Source: an uncultured Bacteroidota bacterium (lineage in GTDB: Bacteria; Bacteroidota; Bacteroidia; Bacteroidales; UBA12077). Taken from it: a DNA stretch of 64,000 nucleotides. Shown here piece after piece: positions 48,401-58,780 of this stretch. Below the pieces are notes generated by a model. It did no database searches, had not been told where the DNA came from, and saw only the letters and a program-made list of their open reading frames with translations. The position numbers and the translations under genes were made by a program. The DNA lies in contig CAJXLK010000001.1 in assembly GCA_913055635.1 (NCBI GenBank), positions 160,626 through 224,625 on the forward strand. Reading direction: 5' to 3'. Positions within the stretch are counted from its first letter, which is position 1. Every line of letters begins with the position of its first letter.

Positions 48401-49940
48401 TAATGGTCACCGTGTCGGCTTCCAAATCGTAGAAGATGAACCCGTCCTGGGCCAGGTACATCAGCCGCTGACGTACCTGGAAAGGGGGAAGCCTGAGGTA
48501 GCTGGCAAATGCACCGGCGTCAAACTTCCGGTGGTCAACTTTGTTGTGGTAGTTGCGAATGGCAATCAGCGGATGCACCCGGTCGCGCATCCCGATTTGC
48601 CTCCATCTCTCGAGGGTAAAGTAATTCATTGAGGTGAAAGTGGCCTGGCCCATGGAAGCGTTGCGGCTGTGGGTGAAGTAAATCTTATCTTTTTTGGTAT
48701 TCCACAGCAGGCGGTCAAAATTCATGGAAACCTGGTGATAGGTATTGTAATAGACGCTTTTGGAGAGGATGTTGTCATTGGGCAGCAATTCAATTTCCTG
48801 GCGACTCACGTCATAATGGAATGAAAGGCCGGTATGATAGATCGAGTCGTTTTTCAGGTGGATGGTCACCTCAGCCTTCCGCGAGAGGGCCTGTTTTTGG
48901 TCAAACATGAAAATCTGCGAACGCACCGTCATAAAGTCTTCGCCATGGCGGTGGATCTTAAGGGTGGCCTCCTGGCCTTTACCGCCGCTTCCCCTGAACT
49001 GGGCCCCCATCATTTTGAATCCCCCCTTATAATCCATGTTTTCATAAATGTTGGAGATTTGAAAGATCTTTTTGTAAGAGCGAAAGAGGGGATAGGTTGC
49101 ATCTTTTGTTTTTCTCACCGATTGAAGCTTATCGTGCAGCTGGCCCCGCACCGGCTGGTCAAAATAGAGGTTGTTGATGTACTTGACCGAGTCGGCCTTG
49201 TATTCGGCCCGGGTCAGGTCAATCTCGTAGCCATTGAGTTGGGCCCGCATCTGGTTTCTGGAGTAGCCCACCCGTTGCCAGGTTACTTCTCCACCGTGGC
49301 CTTCCCAATGCCGGCGAAAAGGGTAATAGGTGCCGGAGGTCTGATGAATTTGAATGCTGTCGTCGCGGTGGCGGCATTTCAAAAGGGTCTGGGGATAAAT
49401 GATTTTGAGGGTGGTATCGTAAGTAAAACGATAATCGCGACTGGGGGCATACCAGTTGCGTATCCTGGAGAGATAAAGGCCCCTGGACTGGATGAAGCCC
49501 AGGGTGAACTCAAAGTATTCATCGATCTCTTTGATTTGATGCGCTCCCTGGTGGAAAAGGTGGTTGAAACCTTTCATCCAGGTCTCAAAATGCAGGGAAT
49601 CGAAACGGGTGCCTTGCATGGTGCGCATCAAACGGATCATCGTGGTAAAATGGGGCTGGCGGTTGGCATTTTGCTGGAGCAAGGCATTGGAAATGCGAAC
49701 GATGCTGTCTCTTTTGGCGGGTTTGTATTGACCGGTTTCCCATTCGCTGACAAAAGCCTCCAGGTTTTGGGCCTGCTCATCGCTGATGCGGTTTTCAAGG
49801 TAATCGTTCAGGGTTTGAATGTATTCGGCTGAATCCCTCGGGAAGGAGTCGATGACCTGCCCGCGGGATAAGACCGGGGCAAGAAGCAAGAAAACAAGCA
49901 ACAGGTGTTGGAATCGCAAAAGGCGGGCTTTCCGTTTCAT
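45423..49940 (-). CDS. Very large exported protein of unknown function (beta-rich)
   Basis: Internal Met 49940 gives signal peptide MKRKARLLRFQHLLLVFLLLAPVLSRG; about 1,505 aa, no recognised family. Confidence 0.85.
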   Translation of the reverse strand: MKRKARLLRFQHLLLVFLLLAPVLSRGQVIDSFPRDSAEYIQTLNDYLENRISDEQAQNLEAFVSEWETGQYKPAKRDSIVRISNALLQQNANRQPHFTTMIRLMRTMQGTRFDSLHFETWMKGFNHLFHQGAHQIKEIDEYFEFTLGFIQSRGLYLSRIRNWYAPSRDYRFTYDTTLKIIYPQTLLKCRHRDDSIQIHQTSGTYYPFRRHWEGHGGEVTWQRVGYSRNQMRAQLNGYEIDLTRAEYKADSVKYINNLYFDQPVRGQLHDKLQSVRKTKDATYPLFRSYKKIFQISNIYENMDYKGGFKMMGAQFRGSGGKGQEATLKIHRHGEDFMTVRSQIFMFDQKQALSRKAEVTIHLKNDSIYHTGLSFHYDVSRQEIELLPNDNILSKSVYYNTYHQVSMNFDRLLWNTKKDKIYFTHSRNASMGQATFTSMNYFTLERWRQIGMRDRVHPLIAIRNYHNKVDHRKFDAGAFASYLRLPPFQVRQRLMYLAQDGFIFYDLEADTVTINDKLFDYIQSRIGKIDYDVLRINSSTTSASEHNAILNLSSMKMHINGVGKTFVSDSQNVVLYPDHQGITMKKNRNFTFDGVVEAGLFTFFGDSLSFDYRDFTIHMKQIDSLQLKYQTDEKNQFGQKILAHVENTVSDLKGILHIDHPNNKSGKMKFPKYPYFEAKEKSYVYYDHLFNGPYKRKNFYFELYPFTMDSLDNFNPASMKFAGNFHSADIFPPFEDTLELRPDNSLGFTKTTSDKGMPLYEGKGTYHRQIDMSNQGLRGQGRLNYLTAQARTDSVLFFPDSTSVHTNGFHIAQKTTGIEYPRVKTKKSRIKWYPHRDNMHIWQAAQPFSMYGGKSNMEGYLNLSPTGLTGKGMMDMKKATLESDHFAWEAHSFDADTANFRLRTLNRNAVAFRADTLNAHVDYNYGTARFSSVGRFTRTAFPQNLYQAYLDAFVWQMEQDRLEMESTPETTTGGVLDSLKEADYDGALFLSTHKGQDSLRFTSPKAIFRLADTSLITKEVQYMNVADARIFPDQQTLRIRKQARMDTLRNAELIAGDTSQMSHTIFDAQLKVNSRYDYQGSGNYRYKSPQQPEQIVHFSQIGVNDSLHTTAQGQIARKDSFQLSPYFRYAGEVHLNATRRLLHFSGNARIRHQCSPISPRYVQFESVINPANVTIPVARKNNDPKGNKLFTGSYLTIDSTHVYSSFLTPRKDPSDDQIIGAHGRVDFNPNQQAYEIAPRARLNGNDSLSPLIRLQRKSCSYLAQGKMNPGVDYGKLTIQPTGNLKHDLAKNKVSMNVTMPVDFLFSSGALDSMARDLNNRSNLPSYQPQSETYRENLYRIAGHQAANQYFKTTTAHDSLAAADKPIPEPLRQTLLFSNLRFRWNTETNSFIARDNIKLALINGQPVHKKMDGFIEIVKQKFGDKLYIYLTPDENTHYFFYYFRGMMRTTSSNQKFIHAIKEVPKRKRNINEGLMNTVYQYILSTKSSFSKFRRHMKKVNKTLDSEK

Positions 49941-50065
49941 AGAGAAGCTATACTTTGGATGCACTGCATTTTTAGGTTGGATCAAAAACATGAACCCGTT
50001 GAAATATCCTGCCGGCATTTATTTTGATGCTTCATATCGGGTTGGTTCATGGGACGAAGGTTCAA

Positions 50066-50935
50066 TCAATGCTTATCAGAATTTTCTTCTGATTCTTTTT
50101 CATACACCAGGGCTACCCATTCCTCCATATTTTTTTGACCGGTATAGTGTAACCGTTGGCCCCGGGCTGCTTCCCTGACTTTTTCAATGTCCTGCTGATA
50201 AATGCCGCTGAGGATGAGTTGCCCGCCGGGATTCAAAGCCCGGGTGTAATCGGGCATATCCTGCAAGAGGATGTTCAGGTTGATGTTGGCCAGGATCAGA
50301 TCAAATCCTTTCTCCTTGAGGCTGTTGATGGTGCCCTGAATAACAGTGATGTTGTCGCCTCGGTTGATCCGCACATTTTCCAGGGCATTCTGGTAGGCCC
50401 ATTCGTTGTTGTCAACGGCCCAGACTTTTAGGGCCCCCTTTTGGGAAGCAACGATGGAGAGGATGGCTGTACCGGAGCCTATATCCAGCACATTCAACCC
50501 CTTCAGATCCAGCTCTAACAGCCATTCGATCATGAGATGGGTGGTGGGGTGATGGCCTGTGCCAAACGACATTTTCGGATCAATGACCACCTCATAGGGA
50601 TACTGCCCGGAAGGTTCATGGAACGAGGCCCGTATCAGACACTGGCCGGCCACCACGACCGGCTGGAAATTTTTTTCCCATTCGCTGTTCCAGTTTTTAT
50701 CACCAATAACCTGGTACTGCCATTCCATGGTATTTGGAAACATTGCGTTGATGGGCAGCTCGTTGATGGCAGCCACGTCAAAGTAAGACTCCGGTATATA
50801 GGCTTTCAAACCACTGGCCGTATCCATAAAACTCTGGTAGCCCACCTCTGAAAGCTGGGCTACCAGAATATCTGCGATGTTTTGGCGCTGTTGTTTATCC
50901 GCATGGATGATACAATGGAGCTCTACTGTTCTCAT
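50066..50935 (-). CDS. prmA: Ribosomal protein L11 methyltransferase
   Basis: MSFGTGHHPTTHLMIEWLLELDLKGLNVLDIGSGTAILSI, LILANINLNIL. Confidence 0.93.
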   Translation of the reverse strand: MRTVELHCIIHADKQQRQNIADILVAQLSEVGYQSFMDTASGLKAYIPESYFDVAAINELPINAMFPNTMEWQYQVIGDKNWNSEWEKNFQPVVVAGQCLIRASFHEPSGQYPYEVVIDPKMSFGTGHHPTTHLMIEWLLELDLKGLNVLDIGSGTAILSIVASQKGALKVWAVDNNEWAYQNALENVRINRGDNITVIQGTINSLKEKGFDLILANINLNILLQDMPDYTRALNPGGQLILSGIYQQDIEKVREAARGQRLHYTGQKNMEEWVALVYEKESEENSDKH

Positions 50936-50940
50936 CGGAT

Positions 50941-51702
50941 TTATAATGTGAAGGATTGGCTGATTTGTATAAAATCGCGTGATTTGAGTGAAGCCCCGCC
51001 AATGAGCCCCCCGTCAATGTCGGGCTGGGCAAAGAGATCTTCGGCATTCGATGGTTTACAACTTCCCCCGTATAGAATCGCCGTATTGTTGGCGGCTTTG
51101 CTGGAGTAGTTCTCTTCTATTTTTTCACGGATGAAGCGGTGCATCTGCTGGGCCTGGTCCGGTGTGGCTGTTTTGCCCGTACCAATGGCCCATACTGGTT
51201 CATAGGCAATGATGATCCGGCCAAAATCTTCAGCACTCAATTGAAAAACCGACTTTTCCAGTTGTTCGGCCACCACTGAAAAATACTGGTCGGCTTCCCT
51301 TTGTTCAAGCTTTTCGCCAACACAAACAATCGGGAACAGATCATTCCGTAGGGCTTGTTCGATTTTTTGATACACCACCTGGTCGGTTTCCTGGTAATAG
51401 CTCCTGCGTTCACTGTGACCGATGATCACATATTGTGCCCCGGTCGAACGAACCATCTCTGCAGAAACTTCACCGGTAAAAGCTCCTTTCTCTTCAGTGG
51501 CACAGTTCTGGGCTGCCAGTTTAAGCCGGGTGTCAGCGATCGTACGCCCGATATCGGCCAGGTGAATGAATGGAGGGGCCACAATCACATTGACCGGTTC
51601 GGGGATTTCCCCCTGAAGGGCTTTGATCGACTCGGCCAGTTCCCTGCCTTGTTGCAGGTCATTGTTCATTTTCCAGTTTCCGGCGACTATTTTTGGTCTC
51701 AT
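50941..51702 (-). CDS. tpiA: Triose-phosphate isomerase
   Basis: VAGNWKMNNDLQ, VIIGHSERRSYYQE, IIAYEPVWAIGTGKTA, LYGGSCKPSNAEDL. Confidence 0.96.
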   Translation of the reverse strand: MRPKIVAGNWKMNNDLQQGRELAESIKALQGEIPEPVNVIVAPPFIHLADIGRTIADTRLKLAAQNCATEEKGAFTGEVSAEMVRSTGAQYVIIGHSERRSYYQETDQVVYQKIEQALRNDLFPIVCVGEKLEQREADQYFSVVAEQLEKSVFQLSAEDFGRIIIAYEPVWAIGTGKTATPDQAQQMHRFIREKIEENYSSKAANNTAILYGGSCKPSNAEDLFAQPDIDGGLIGGASLKSRDFIQISQSFTL

Positions 51703-51789
51703 AAGGATATTGTTTTGGTGATTGAACTGCTAAAATAAGAAATATTGAGCACAAAACATGGGGGGGGTGGCGGGAAACCGGGCGGGTTT

Positions 51790-52866
51790 TCAGCCCAGCC
51801 GCACCCTGGGGTCTAGCAGGGCATAGGTCAGGTCAACCAGCACGTTGATGATGATAAACATCACTGAGATGGTCAATACGACCCCCATGACCACCGGCAG
51901 GTCATACTTGTTGAGGGCATCAACAATGACGTATCCCAGGCCTTTCCATCCGAAAATGTATTCGACAAAGACAATGCCAGCCATGAGGCTGGCAAACCAG
52001 CCGGAGATGGCCGTTATGACGGGATTAAGGGAATTGCGCAGGGCGTGGCGAAAAAGGACCCTGGGAAAAGCCAGTCCTTTGGCATGGGCCGTACGGATGT
52101 AATCCCGCGAGAGGACATCGAGCATCGAGTTGCGGGAGAGCTGAATGACGATGGCCAGTGGCCGGATGCCCAGGGTTAGGGCCGGAAGAATCAGGTTCTT
52201 TAACCTCAGGTGCACCCCCCTCCCGAAATCGTCCACTTCATAAAGGTTGCCCGTTAGATTGAGGCCGGTGACATCGCCCAGCTTGAAGGCAAAAAACCAT
52301 CCGATCAGAATGGCGGCAAAAAACGAAGGCAAAGACATGCCAAAGGCCGAAAAGAAGATGCTAAGCCGGTCAAAAAGGGTATCCTTGTATATGGCCGCCA
52401 GGATCCCCAGGAATATGCCCACCAGGGATGCAAAAATGATGGAGGAAAAGGCCAGAATAAAAGTGTTGGGAAGGGTTTGTCCAATGATCCCGGCCACTTG
52501 CTTCCTGCTTTGGTAGGATCGGCGCAAATAGGGTGACTTGAGGATCAGCGAGTTGTTTTTGCCCTTGATCAGCCTGGTGTAGGGAGCATATTTGTCCGGA
52601 TCCAGGTAGAAGTAGTCGGAAGGCTCGTGGGAATGATAACTTACCGGCGACAGGTCATTCAGGTATTTAAGGTATTGGAGGCCCTTGGAACGATTCAGCC
52701 CCAGGTCTTTGCGTATGGCCTGTATCGAGGCCACGTCCGACCGCTGGCCCATCAGCATACGGGCCGGATCGCCCGGCAATACATTGAAAAGCACGAAAAC
52801 CAGCGTGGCAACCCCCCAAAGGATGAGTATGGCGTAAAGGATTCTTTTGATGAAATATTGGGCCAC
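51790..52866 (-). CDS. DppB-type ABC transporter permease
   Basis: MAQYFIKRILYAILILWGVATLVFVLFNVLPGDPARMLMGQ; DYIRTAHAKGLAFPRVLFRHALRNSLNPVIT. Confidence 0.92.
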   Translation of the reverse strand: MAQYFIKRILYAILILWGVATLVFVLFNVLPGDPARMLMGQRSDVASIQAIRKDLGLNRSKGLQYLKYLNDLSPVSYHSHEPSDYFYLDPDKYAPYTRLIKGKNNSLILKSPYLRRSYQSRKQVAGIIGQTLPNTFILAFSSIIFASLVGIFLGILAAIYKDTLFDRLSIFFSAFGMSLPSFFAAILIGWFFAFKLGDVTGLNLTGNLYEVDDFGRGVHLRLKNLILPALTLGIRPLAIVIQLSRNSMLDVLSRDYIRTAHAKGLAFPRVLFRHALRNSLNPVITAISGWFASLMAGIVFVEYIFGWKGLGYVIVDALNKYDLPVVMGVVLTISVMFIIINVLVDLTYALLDPRVRLG

Positions 52867-52886
52867 CGTTACCAGTTTTTAGGTTG

Positions 52887-54077
52887 TTATGACGGAAGTT
52901 CTTCCCGCTCATTGCCGGTTTGGCCGGGTTGGGATTTTTTCTCCCTGCCTTTGATATCCATTTCCCGGAGAAAATCTGTTTTGATCTCTTCCGGCGAGGG
53001 CACATCATTGTTGTGCCATTTGCCCATCACGACCCCCTCTTTGATGAGCATTAAACCAGGATTTGCACGGATAATGGTTTTTAGGGTGATCTCATCGGTA
53101 TGGTAAAAGGGAAAGCGCACCCCGGTCTTTTCTTTAAACCGCATGATGTCTTCCTTCAGGGAAGAGGTCAGTGCAATAAAGCTGCAATGGTTGTTTTCAC
53201 GGCAGAAACCACTCAGCCGCCGGATCTCTTCCATCTCTGAGCGATCGGCTTTTTTTAGATCATAGGAGATGAACAAGAAGGTATAGTCCTGCTTGTCCAG
53301 TACAATATCGGTGATGTCGCTGCCATCAAGGGTGGTGATGGAGAAGCCGCTGATAGGGGGGGTATACCCCTCGCTTATCTTGACGTTTTTGGTCTCAACC
53401 CACTGCCAGGTGGAATCGGGCAGGCTGTCCATGGTGAATTCACGTATTTCTCCTTCCTTTTTATATTTTAATATGGTTTTATATTCAGGTTGGGGGGCGT
53501 CTTCGGGGATCTTCATCTTTTCAGGGATATTGGCACCCACCTCATAGGGGCGGAAGTCAATGATGGGCAGATGGAAGTAGCTGTAAAGGGTGAAAGCCAG
53601 GATGATCACTACGGTGCTGACGGTGAGCCCCAGTTCCTGAACCCGGCTGTATGGTGTTTGAAAATGATGGCGCTGCAGGAAAATGAAGACGACAAAAACC
53701 ATGATCACTGCATTCTTCCAAAATGTTTGCCAGTTGGTCATTACAATGGCATCCCCAAAACACCCGCAGTCATGCACCGGATTTTCAAAAGCCAGGTAAA
53801 GGGTCAGCAAGGTGAAAAATCCCATGAAGATCAGCACAACCCACGAGGTGATGCGGGTTCTGATGTTTAATATCAGCACCGCCCCCAGTACAAATTCAAA
53901 CGTGCTCAAAAGTATGCCCAGCGGCAGGGCCATTGGATCCAGAAACTCCAGTCCGAAAGCGGTAAAATAATCGTTGAACTTGTAGGCCGAACCAAGCGGA
54001 TCGATCCCCTTTACAAATCCGGAAAAAATCAATACCGCACCTACTATAAACCGGCTGATCGTGCGCAGGGTCTTCAT
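52887..54077 (-). CDS. BT_3928-like DoxX/MauE-type membrane protein with C-terminal thioredoxin-like domain
   Basis: ISRFIVGAVLIFSGFVKGIDPLGSAYKFNDYFTAFGL, VHDCGCFGDAI; TlpA-like C-terminal region. Confidence 0.82.
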   Translation of the reverse strand: MKTLRTISRFIVGAVLIFSGFVKGIDPLGSAYKFNDYFTAFGLEFLDPMALPLGILLSTFEFVLGAVLILNIRTRITSWVVLIFMGFFTLLTLYLAFENPVHDCGCFGDAIVMTNWQTFWKNAVIMVFVVFIFLQRHHFQTPYSRVQELGLTVSTVVIILAFTLYSYFHLPIIDFRPYEVGANIPEKMKIPEDAPQPEYKTILKYKKEGEIREFTMDSLPDSTWQWVETKNVKISEGYTPPISGFSITTLDGSDITDIVLDKQDYTFLFISYDLKKADRSEMEEIRRLSGFCRENNHCSFIALTSSLKEDIMRFKEKTGVRFPFYHTDEITLKTIIRANPGLMLIKEGVVMGKWHNNDVPSPEEIKTDFLREMDIKGREKKSQPGQTGNEREELPS

Positions 54078-54432
54078 CCAATATGCTTTTTGTGATTTTG
54101 GATCCTCAAATATATAAAATCTGGCTTCTAAAAACGCGATGCATGTCAATAAAGAATGGCCCTTTTGATATGAGGTGTTTTTTGCAAGAAAGATGATGCT
54201 TCCGGGAAGGATATGGCTTTAGGGTAAGGTATTTTTTTCTGAGAAAGATTCCCCGGAGGAGGTTTTTATTGGTGCTGTCACAGAAAATACTATTTTTGCA
54301 CCTTTGAAAAATCAACCCGGGCTAATGAAAGATCAATCGGCATGAAAGATTATAACGCGGGTATGCCTTTTCATTTCAGATTTTCTGTGATAATCACAGA
54401 TTGGGGATTGGAAAATTAATTTTGAGGACCAT

Positions 54433-56013
54433 ATGAGTTTTGAGGGAGAAATAGACCGAAGAAGAACTTTTGCCATCGTGAGCCATCCTGATGCAGGAAA
54501 GACAACCTTAACCGAGAAATTCCTGCTTTTCGGGGGTGCCATTAATGTGGCGGGGGCCGTTAAATCGAACAAGATCAAAAAGACGGCCACCTCGGATTTT
54601 ATGGAGATTGAGCGGCAGCGGGGCATATCGGTGGCTACCTCTGTGATGGGATTTGAGTACCAGGGAAAGAAGGTCAATATATTGGATACCCCGGGTCACC
54701 AGGATTTTGCAGAAGACACCTACCGGACCCTCACGGCCGTGGACAGTGTGATCATTGTTATAGACGGGGCCAAAGGGGTGGAGCCTCAAACCAAAAAACT
54801 GATGAATGTATGCCGCATGCGCAACACTCCGGTGATTGTGTTCATCAATAAACTTGACCGGCCTGCCCAGGATCCTTTTGACCTGTTGGATGAAATTGAG
54901 CAGCAACTCGAGATCAAGGTTAGGCCACTGTCCTGGCCGATAGGCAGTGGCCCGCAATTCAAGGGCGTATATGACCTCTACGGGGAAAAGCTTAACCTGT
55001 TCAGCGGCCAGAGCAAGCAAACCGTTGAAGAATCGGTTGAGTTCAGAGATCTCAACGACCAGCAGCTGGAGGAATACCTGGGAACCAGCCCTGCCGACAC
55101 CCTGCGCGAGGAAGTGGAACTGATCCAGGGGGTTTACAATGACTTTGATCAGCAGCAGTATATTCAGGGAGAGCTGGCTCCGGTATTTTTTGGCAGCGCC
55201 CTGAATAATTTCGGTGTACAGGAATTGCTGGAGCGGTTTTTGGAAATTTCTCCTTCCCCACAACCCACAGAAGCCCACGAAAGGATCGTTTCCCCCAGGG
55301 AAGATCAATTTAAGGGTTTTGTCTTTAAGATTCATGCCAACATGGATCCCAACCACCGCGACCGGATTGCCTTTGTAAAAGTATGTTCCGGCATTTTTCG
55401 GCGCAATACCCCATACCTCCATGTCCAGGCTGGCAAAAAAATGAAATTTCCCGGGCCTACTTCTTTTATGGCCGCCAAAAAGTCGGTGGTCGATGAGCTT
55501 TATCCCGGGGATATTGTGGGTTTACATGATACCGGCAATTTCAAGATCGGCGATACCCTCAGCGAAGGCGAGAAGATCCATTTTAAAGGCCTGCCCAGCT
55601 TTTCGCCGGAGATGTTCCGTTATATAGAGAATTCCGATCCCATGCGCTATAAACAACTGGACAAAGGCATTGATCAACTCATGGATGAAGGGGTCGCCCA
55701 GCTCTTTAAAAGCAAGACCAACGGGCGTAAAATCATCGGAACGGTTGGTCAGCTGCAGCTTGATGTCATTCAGTTCCGCCTTAAACACGAATATGGCGCT
55801 TCCTGCCGTTATGAAAACCTGCCCATGTACAAAGCTTGCTGGATTGAAAGCCATGACGAACAGGAACTCCAGGAATTCCGAAAAAGAAAAGAACAGGCCA
55901 TGGCCTACGACAAACACGGACGGGAGGTTTTTCTGGCTGAATCACCCCATGCCCTGCGCATGGCCCAGGAAAAATACCCCAACCTGACCTTCCACTTCTC
56001 TTCTGAGTTTTAA
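54433..56013 (+). CDS. prfC: Peptide chain release factor 3
   Basis: [57 protein letters not shown]-terminal RF3 domain. Confidence 0.94.
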   Translation: MSFEGEIDRRRTFAIVSHPDAGKTTLTEKFLLFGGAINVAGAVKSNKIKKTATSDFMEIERQRGISVATSVMGFEYQGKKVNILDTPGHQDFAEDTYRTLTAVDSVIIVIDGAKGVEPQTKKLMNVCRMRNTPVIVFINKLDRPAQDPFDLLDEIEQQLEIKVRPLSWPIGSGPQFKGVYDLYGEKLNLFSGQSKQTVEESVEFRDLNDQQLEEYLGTSPADTLREEVELIQGVYNDFDQQQYIQGELAPVFFGSALNNFGVQELLERFLEISPSPQPTEAHERIVSPREDQFKGFVFKIHANMDPNHRDRIAFVKVCSGIFRRNTPYLHVQAGKKMKFPGPTSFMAAKKSVVDELYPGDIVGLHDTGNFKIGDTLSEGEKIHFKGLPSFSPEMFRYIENSDPMRYKQLDKGIDQLMDEGVAQLFKSKTNGRKIIGTVGQLQLDVIQFRLKHEYGASCRYENLPMYKACWIESHDEQELQEFRKRKEQAMAYDKHGREVFLAESPHALRMAQEKYPNLTFHFSSEF

Positions 56014-56274
56014 AGGCAGAGAACGGTAGCATTGACCGGGATGCATCCTGGTGATTTCAATTTTCACAGGATTTTGATGAGCTGTTCAAATTAACGCAAA
56101 AGGGAATAGGCTTTGGCTTAAGTTTTTTTTGCTCAATTCTTTCAGCTTATGGGAATGGGGATTAAATTAAGGTCCTTATTAAAAGAGAGTTGAAGTAGGA
56201 AAGGACTATGTTAAACTTTTTCTCCTTCCGCTTGTCACAAGATTGGTTTTTTTAATGAAAAAAAGGAATTTGTT

Positions 56275-58764
56275 TTGAAGATGATAAGAGTTTTGGCTCA
56301 GGTGTTGATTGTTGTATTGTTTTTTCACACTTCAGTAAATGCTCAACAGGACAATAAGGTATTAAAGGCAATAAAGAACGGTAAGCCGCCTAAGATTGAC
56401 GGCAAATTGAACGATACCATCTGGAAGAAGGCGGTAACAGCCACCGATTTTTATCAGTACCGGCCCTATAATGGGGATGACCCCTCTTTTCCTACCGAAG
56501 TGAAGGTCATCTATGATGACCGTGCCATTTACATTGGTGCTGTCATGTATGATCCCAGTCCGGACAGCATATACCGGGAGCTGGGCAATCGTGATTTTCG
56601 TGGCATCAGGGGCGGTCATGGCGTAGGCAGTTTAAATGCCGACATGTTCAGTGTGTTGCTCAATCCTTTCAACGACGGGGTCAACATGTTGGAATTCACT
56701 GTTTCGGCATCCAATGTCCAGAGCGACATCAAGCACATTGGCCGTCATACAGATGCAGCCTGGGATGCAGTATGGTGCAGCGACACCCGTATTACCGACA
56801 AGGGATGGGTGGCCGAGCTGCAGATTCCTTATTCGGCCCTGCGATTTCCTTCTCAGGTTAAGGAAAACTGGGGGCTTCATTTGTTTCGACATGTCCGTCG
56901 TTACCGGGAGTGGGACACCTGGAATTATATGGACGTAGAGCAACAGGGCATCGTCAACCAGGACGGTGAGATGAGCGGCATCCACGATATTAACCCCCCG
57001 GTACGCTTGTCATTAACCCCTTATTTATCTACTTATGTGGAAAATCAACCGGATGAACAAGCCTGGGTGGGCAACATCCGGGGGGGGATGGACCTCAAAT
57101 ATGGCATCAGCGAGAGTTTCACCCTGGATATGACCCTGATACCTGACTTTGGGCAGGTCGAAACCGAAGACCGGGTGCTGAACCTTTCCCCCTATGAAGT
57201 GCATTATCAGGAGAAACGCCCTTTTTTCACCGAAGGAACAGAATTGTTCAATAAAGGTGGGGTATTTTATTCACGCAGAATTGGCGGAGAGCCTACCAAC
57301 ATGGATAAAGTGGATGAGGCCCTTGACTCGACTCAGGTGGTCAAGGAAAATCCTTCTGAGACACGCATGATCAATGCCACCAAGGTTTCCGGGCGAACCG
57401 ACAATGGCCTGGGAATCGGTTTTTTAAATGCCCTTACTTCTGAGGCAACGGCTACCCTGCGCGATACCATTACAGGTGAGAAAAGCAAGGTGCGTACCCA
57501 GCCCTTTACCAATTATAACATGGTGGTACTCGACCAAAGCCTGCGCAACAATTCCTATGTGAGCCTGGTCAATACCAACGTCCATTATTTTAAAGGCAAT
57601 TATACGGCCAATGTCACGGCCACTGAATTTAAACTGGCCAATCAGGACAACAGCTATCAAATATCGGGCAGCGGGGCCATTACCCAGAAATATACCAGTA
57701 CCAATCAGTTTGGTCATGCCTACGACATTGAGCTAAGCCGTACCCAGGGCAATTTTCGCTTTGAACTGGGTCATAACGTAGAAACCGATACCTACGATCC
57801 CAATGACCTGGGGTATGACCGGCGCAACAACCAGTTCCGGCAAAACCTGGAACTGAGCTACAATATCTATGAACCGTTTGGCCCTTTTTTGAGCTGGTAC
57901 AACAACATCGACCTGGAGTATTCCCAGCTTTACCAGCCCAGAAAATACCAGGGCATGGAGGCGCGTCTGTTTTCAAACTTTAATTTCAGGAATCATTCTG
58001 AGTTTGGCATTTTTATCAACTGGCAGCCTGAATCCAACGATTTTTTTGAACCCCGTGTCGAAGGGTGGGACTGGAAATACAAAAATCCGCGCCATACTTT
58101 TTACCATTTTTGGTATGGCACCAACAGCGCCAAAGACTTTAGCCTACATGTGGAGGGTTCCTATAATAAAGCGGCCAGGTATAACAAACACAGCTACAGT
58201 GTAGGGTTGTCGCCCAACATTCGTTTCAGTGATCAATTTTCGCTGAACTACAATGTCAACTACAACGAATCCTATAACGATATGGGGTATGTGGAAGATT
58301 TCACCGATGAGCAGGGGAATGTGCGGGTGAATTTTGGCGAGCGCGACATCAAGACCATCACCCATACCCTGCGCAGCAGCTATAAATTTACCAGCCGGGA
58401 TTTGTTGAATTTGCGTATACGTCATTACTGGCGAACGGTCAACTATTCCAATTTTTATCCCTTGCAGCAGGAGGGGTATCTCGGATCAGCCCTGGGATAT
58501 GATGAATACGGGAATTCGCAGAACATGAGCTATAATGCCCTGACCGTTTACCTGCGCTACCTGTGGCACTTTTCCCCCGGCAGCGAGTTGTCGGTGGTCT
58601 ACAAGAACAATATTTTTACTTCCACCGAAGACATACCGGATGATTACCTGACCAATCTTGACCGCACCCTCCAGGCCGACCAGATCAACAGCTTTTCGGT
58701 GAAATTCATCTATTACCTTGACTACCGGTACCTGAAGAAAGGCTTCGATATGTTTGCCAATTGA
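56275..58764 (+). CDS. DUF5916 domain-containing protein with N-terminal family 9-like carbohydrate-binding domain
   Basis: KIDGKLNDTIWKKAVTATDFYQYRP, YEVHYQEKRPFFTEGTELFNKGGVFYSRRIG. Confidence 0.88.
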   Translation: MKMIRVLAQVLIVVLFFHTSVNAQQDNKVLKAIKNGKPPKIDGKLNDTIWKKAVTATDFYQYRPYNGDDPSFPTEVKVIYDDRAIYIGAVMYDPSPDSIYRELGNRDFRGIRGGHGVGSLNADMFSVLLNPFNDGVNMLEFTVSASNVQSDIKHIGRHTDAAWDAVWCSDTRITDKGWVAELQIPYSALRFPSQVKENWGLHLFRHVRRYREWDTWNYMDVEQQGIVNQDGEMSGIHDINPPVRLSLTPYLSTYVENQPDEQAWVGNIRGGMDLKYGISESFTLDMTLIPDFGQVETEDRVLNLSPYEVHYQEKRPFFTEGTELFNKGGVFYSRRIGGEPTNMDKVDEALDSTQVVKENPSETRMINATKVSGRTDNGLGIGFLNALTSEATATLRDTITGEKSKVRTQPFTNYNMVVLDQSLRNNSYVSLVNTNVHYFKGNYTANVTATEFKLANQDNSYQISGSGAITQKYTSTNQFGHAYDIELSRTQGNFRFELGHNVETDTYDPNDLGYDRRNNQFRQNLELSYNIYEPFGPFLSWYNNIDLEYSQLYQPRKYQGMEARLFSNFNFRNHSEFGIFINWQPESNDFFEPRVEGWDWKYKNPRHTFYHFWYGTNSAKDFSLHVEGSYNKAARYNKHSYSVGLSPNIRFSDQFSLNYNVNYNESYNDMGYVEDFTDEQGNVRVNFGERDIKTITHTLRSSYKFTSRDLLNLRIRHYWRTVNYSNFYPLQQEGYLGSALGYDEYGNSQNMSYNALTVYLRYLWHFSPGSELSVVYKNNIFTSTEDIPDDYLTNLDRTLQADQINSFSVKFIYYLDYRYLKKGFDMFAN

Positions 58765-58780
58765 TCATGCCCCGGTCATG

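Noticed and set aside
48834-49832. 332-aa plus-strand ORF opposite the large exported protein
   Set aside because: Antisense shadow of a longer ORF with signal peptide; no recognisable motifs.
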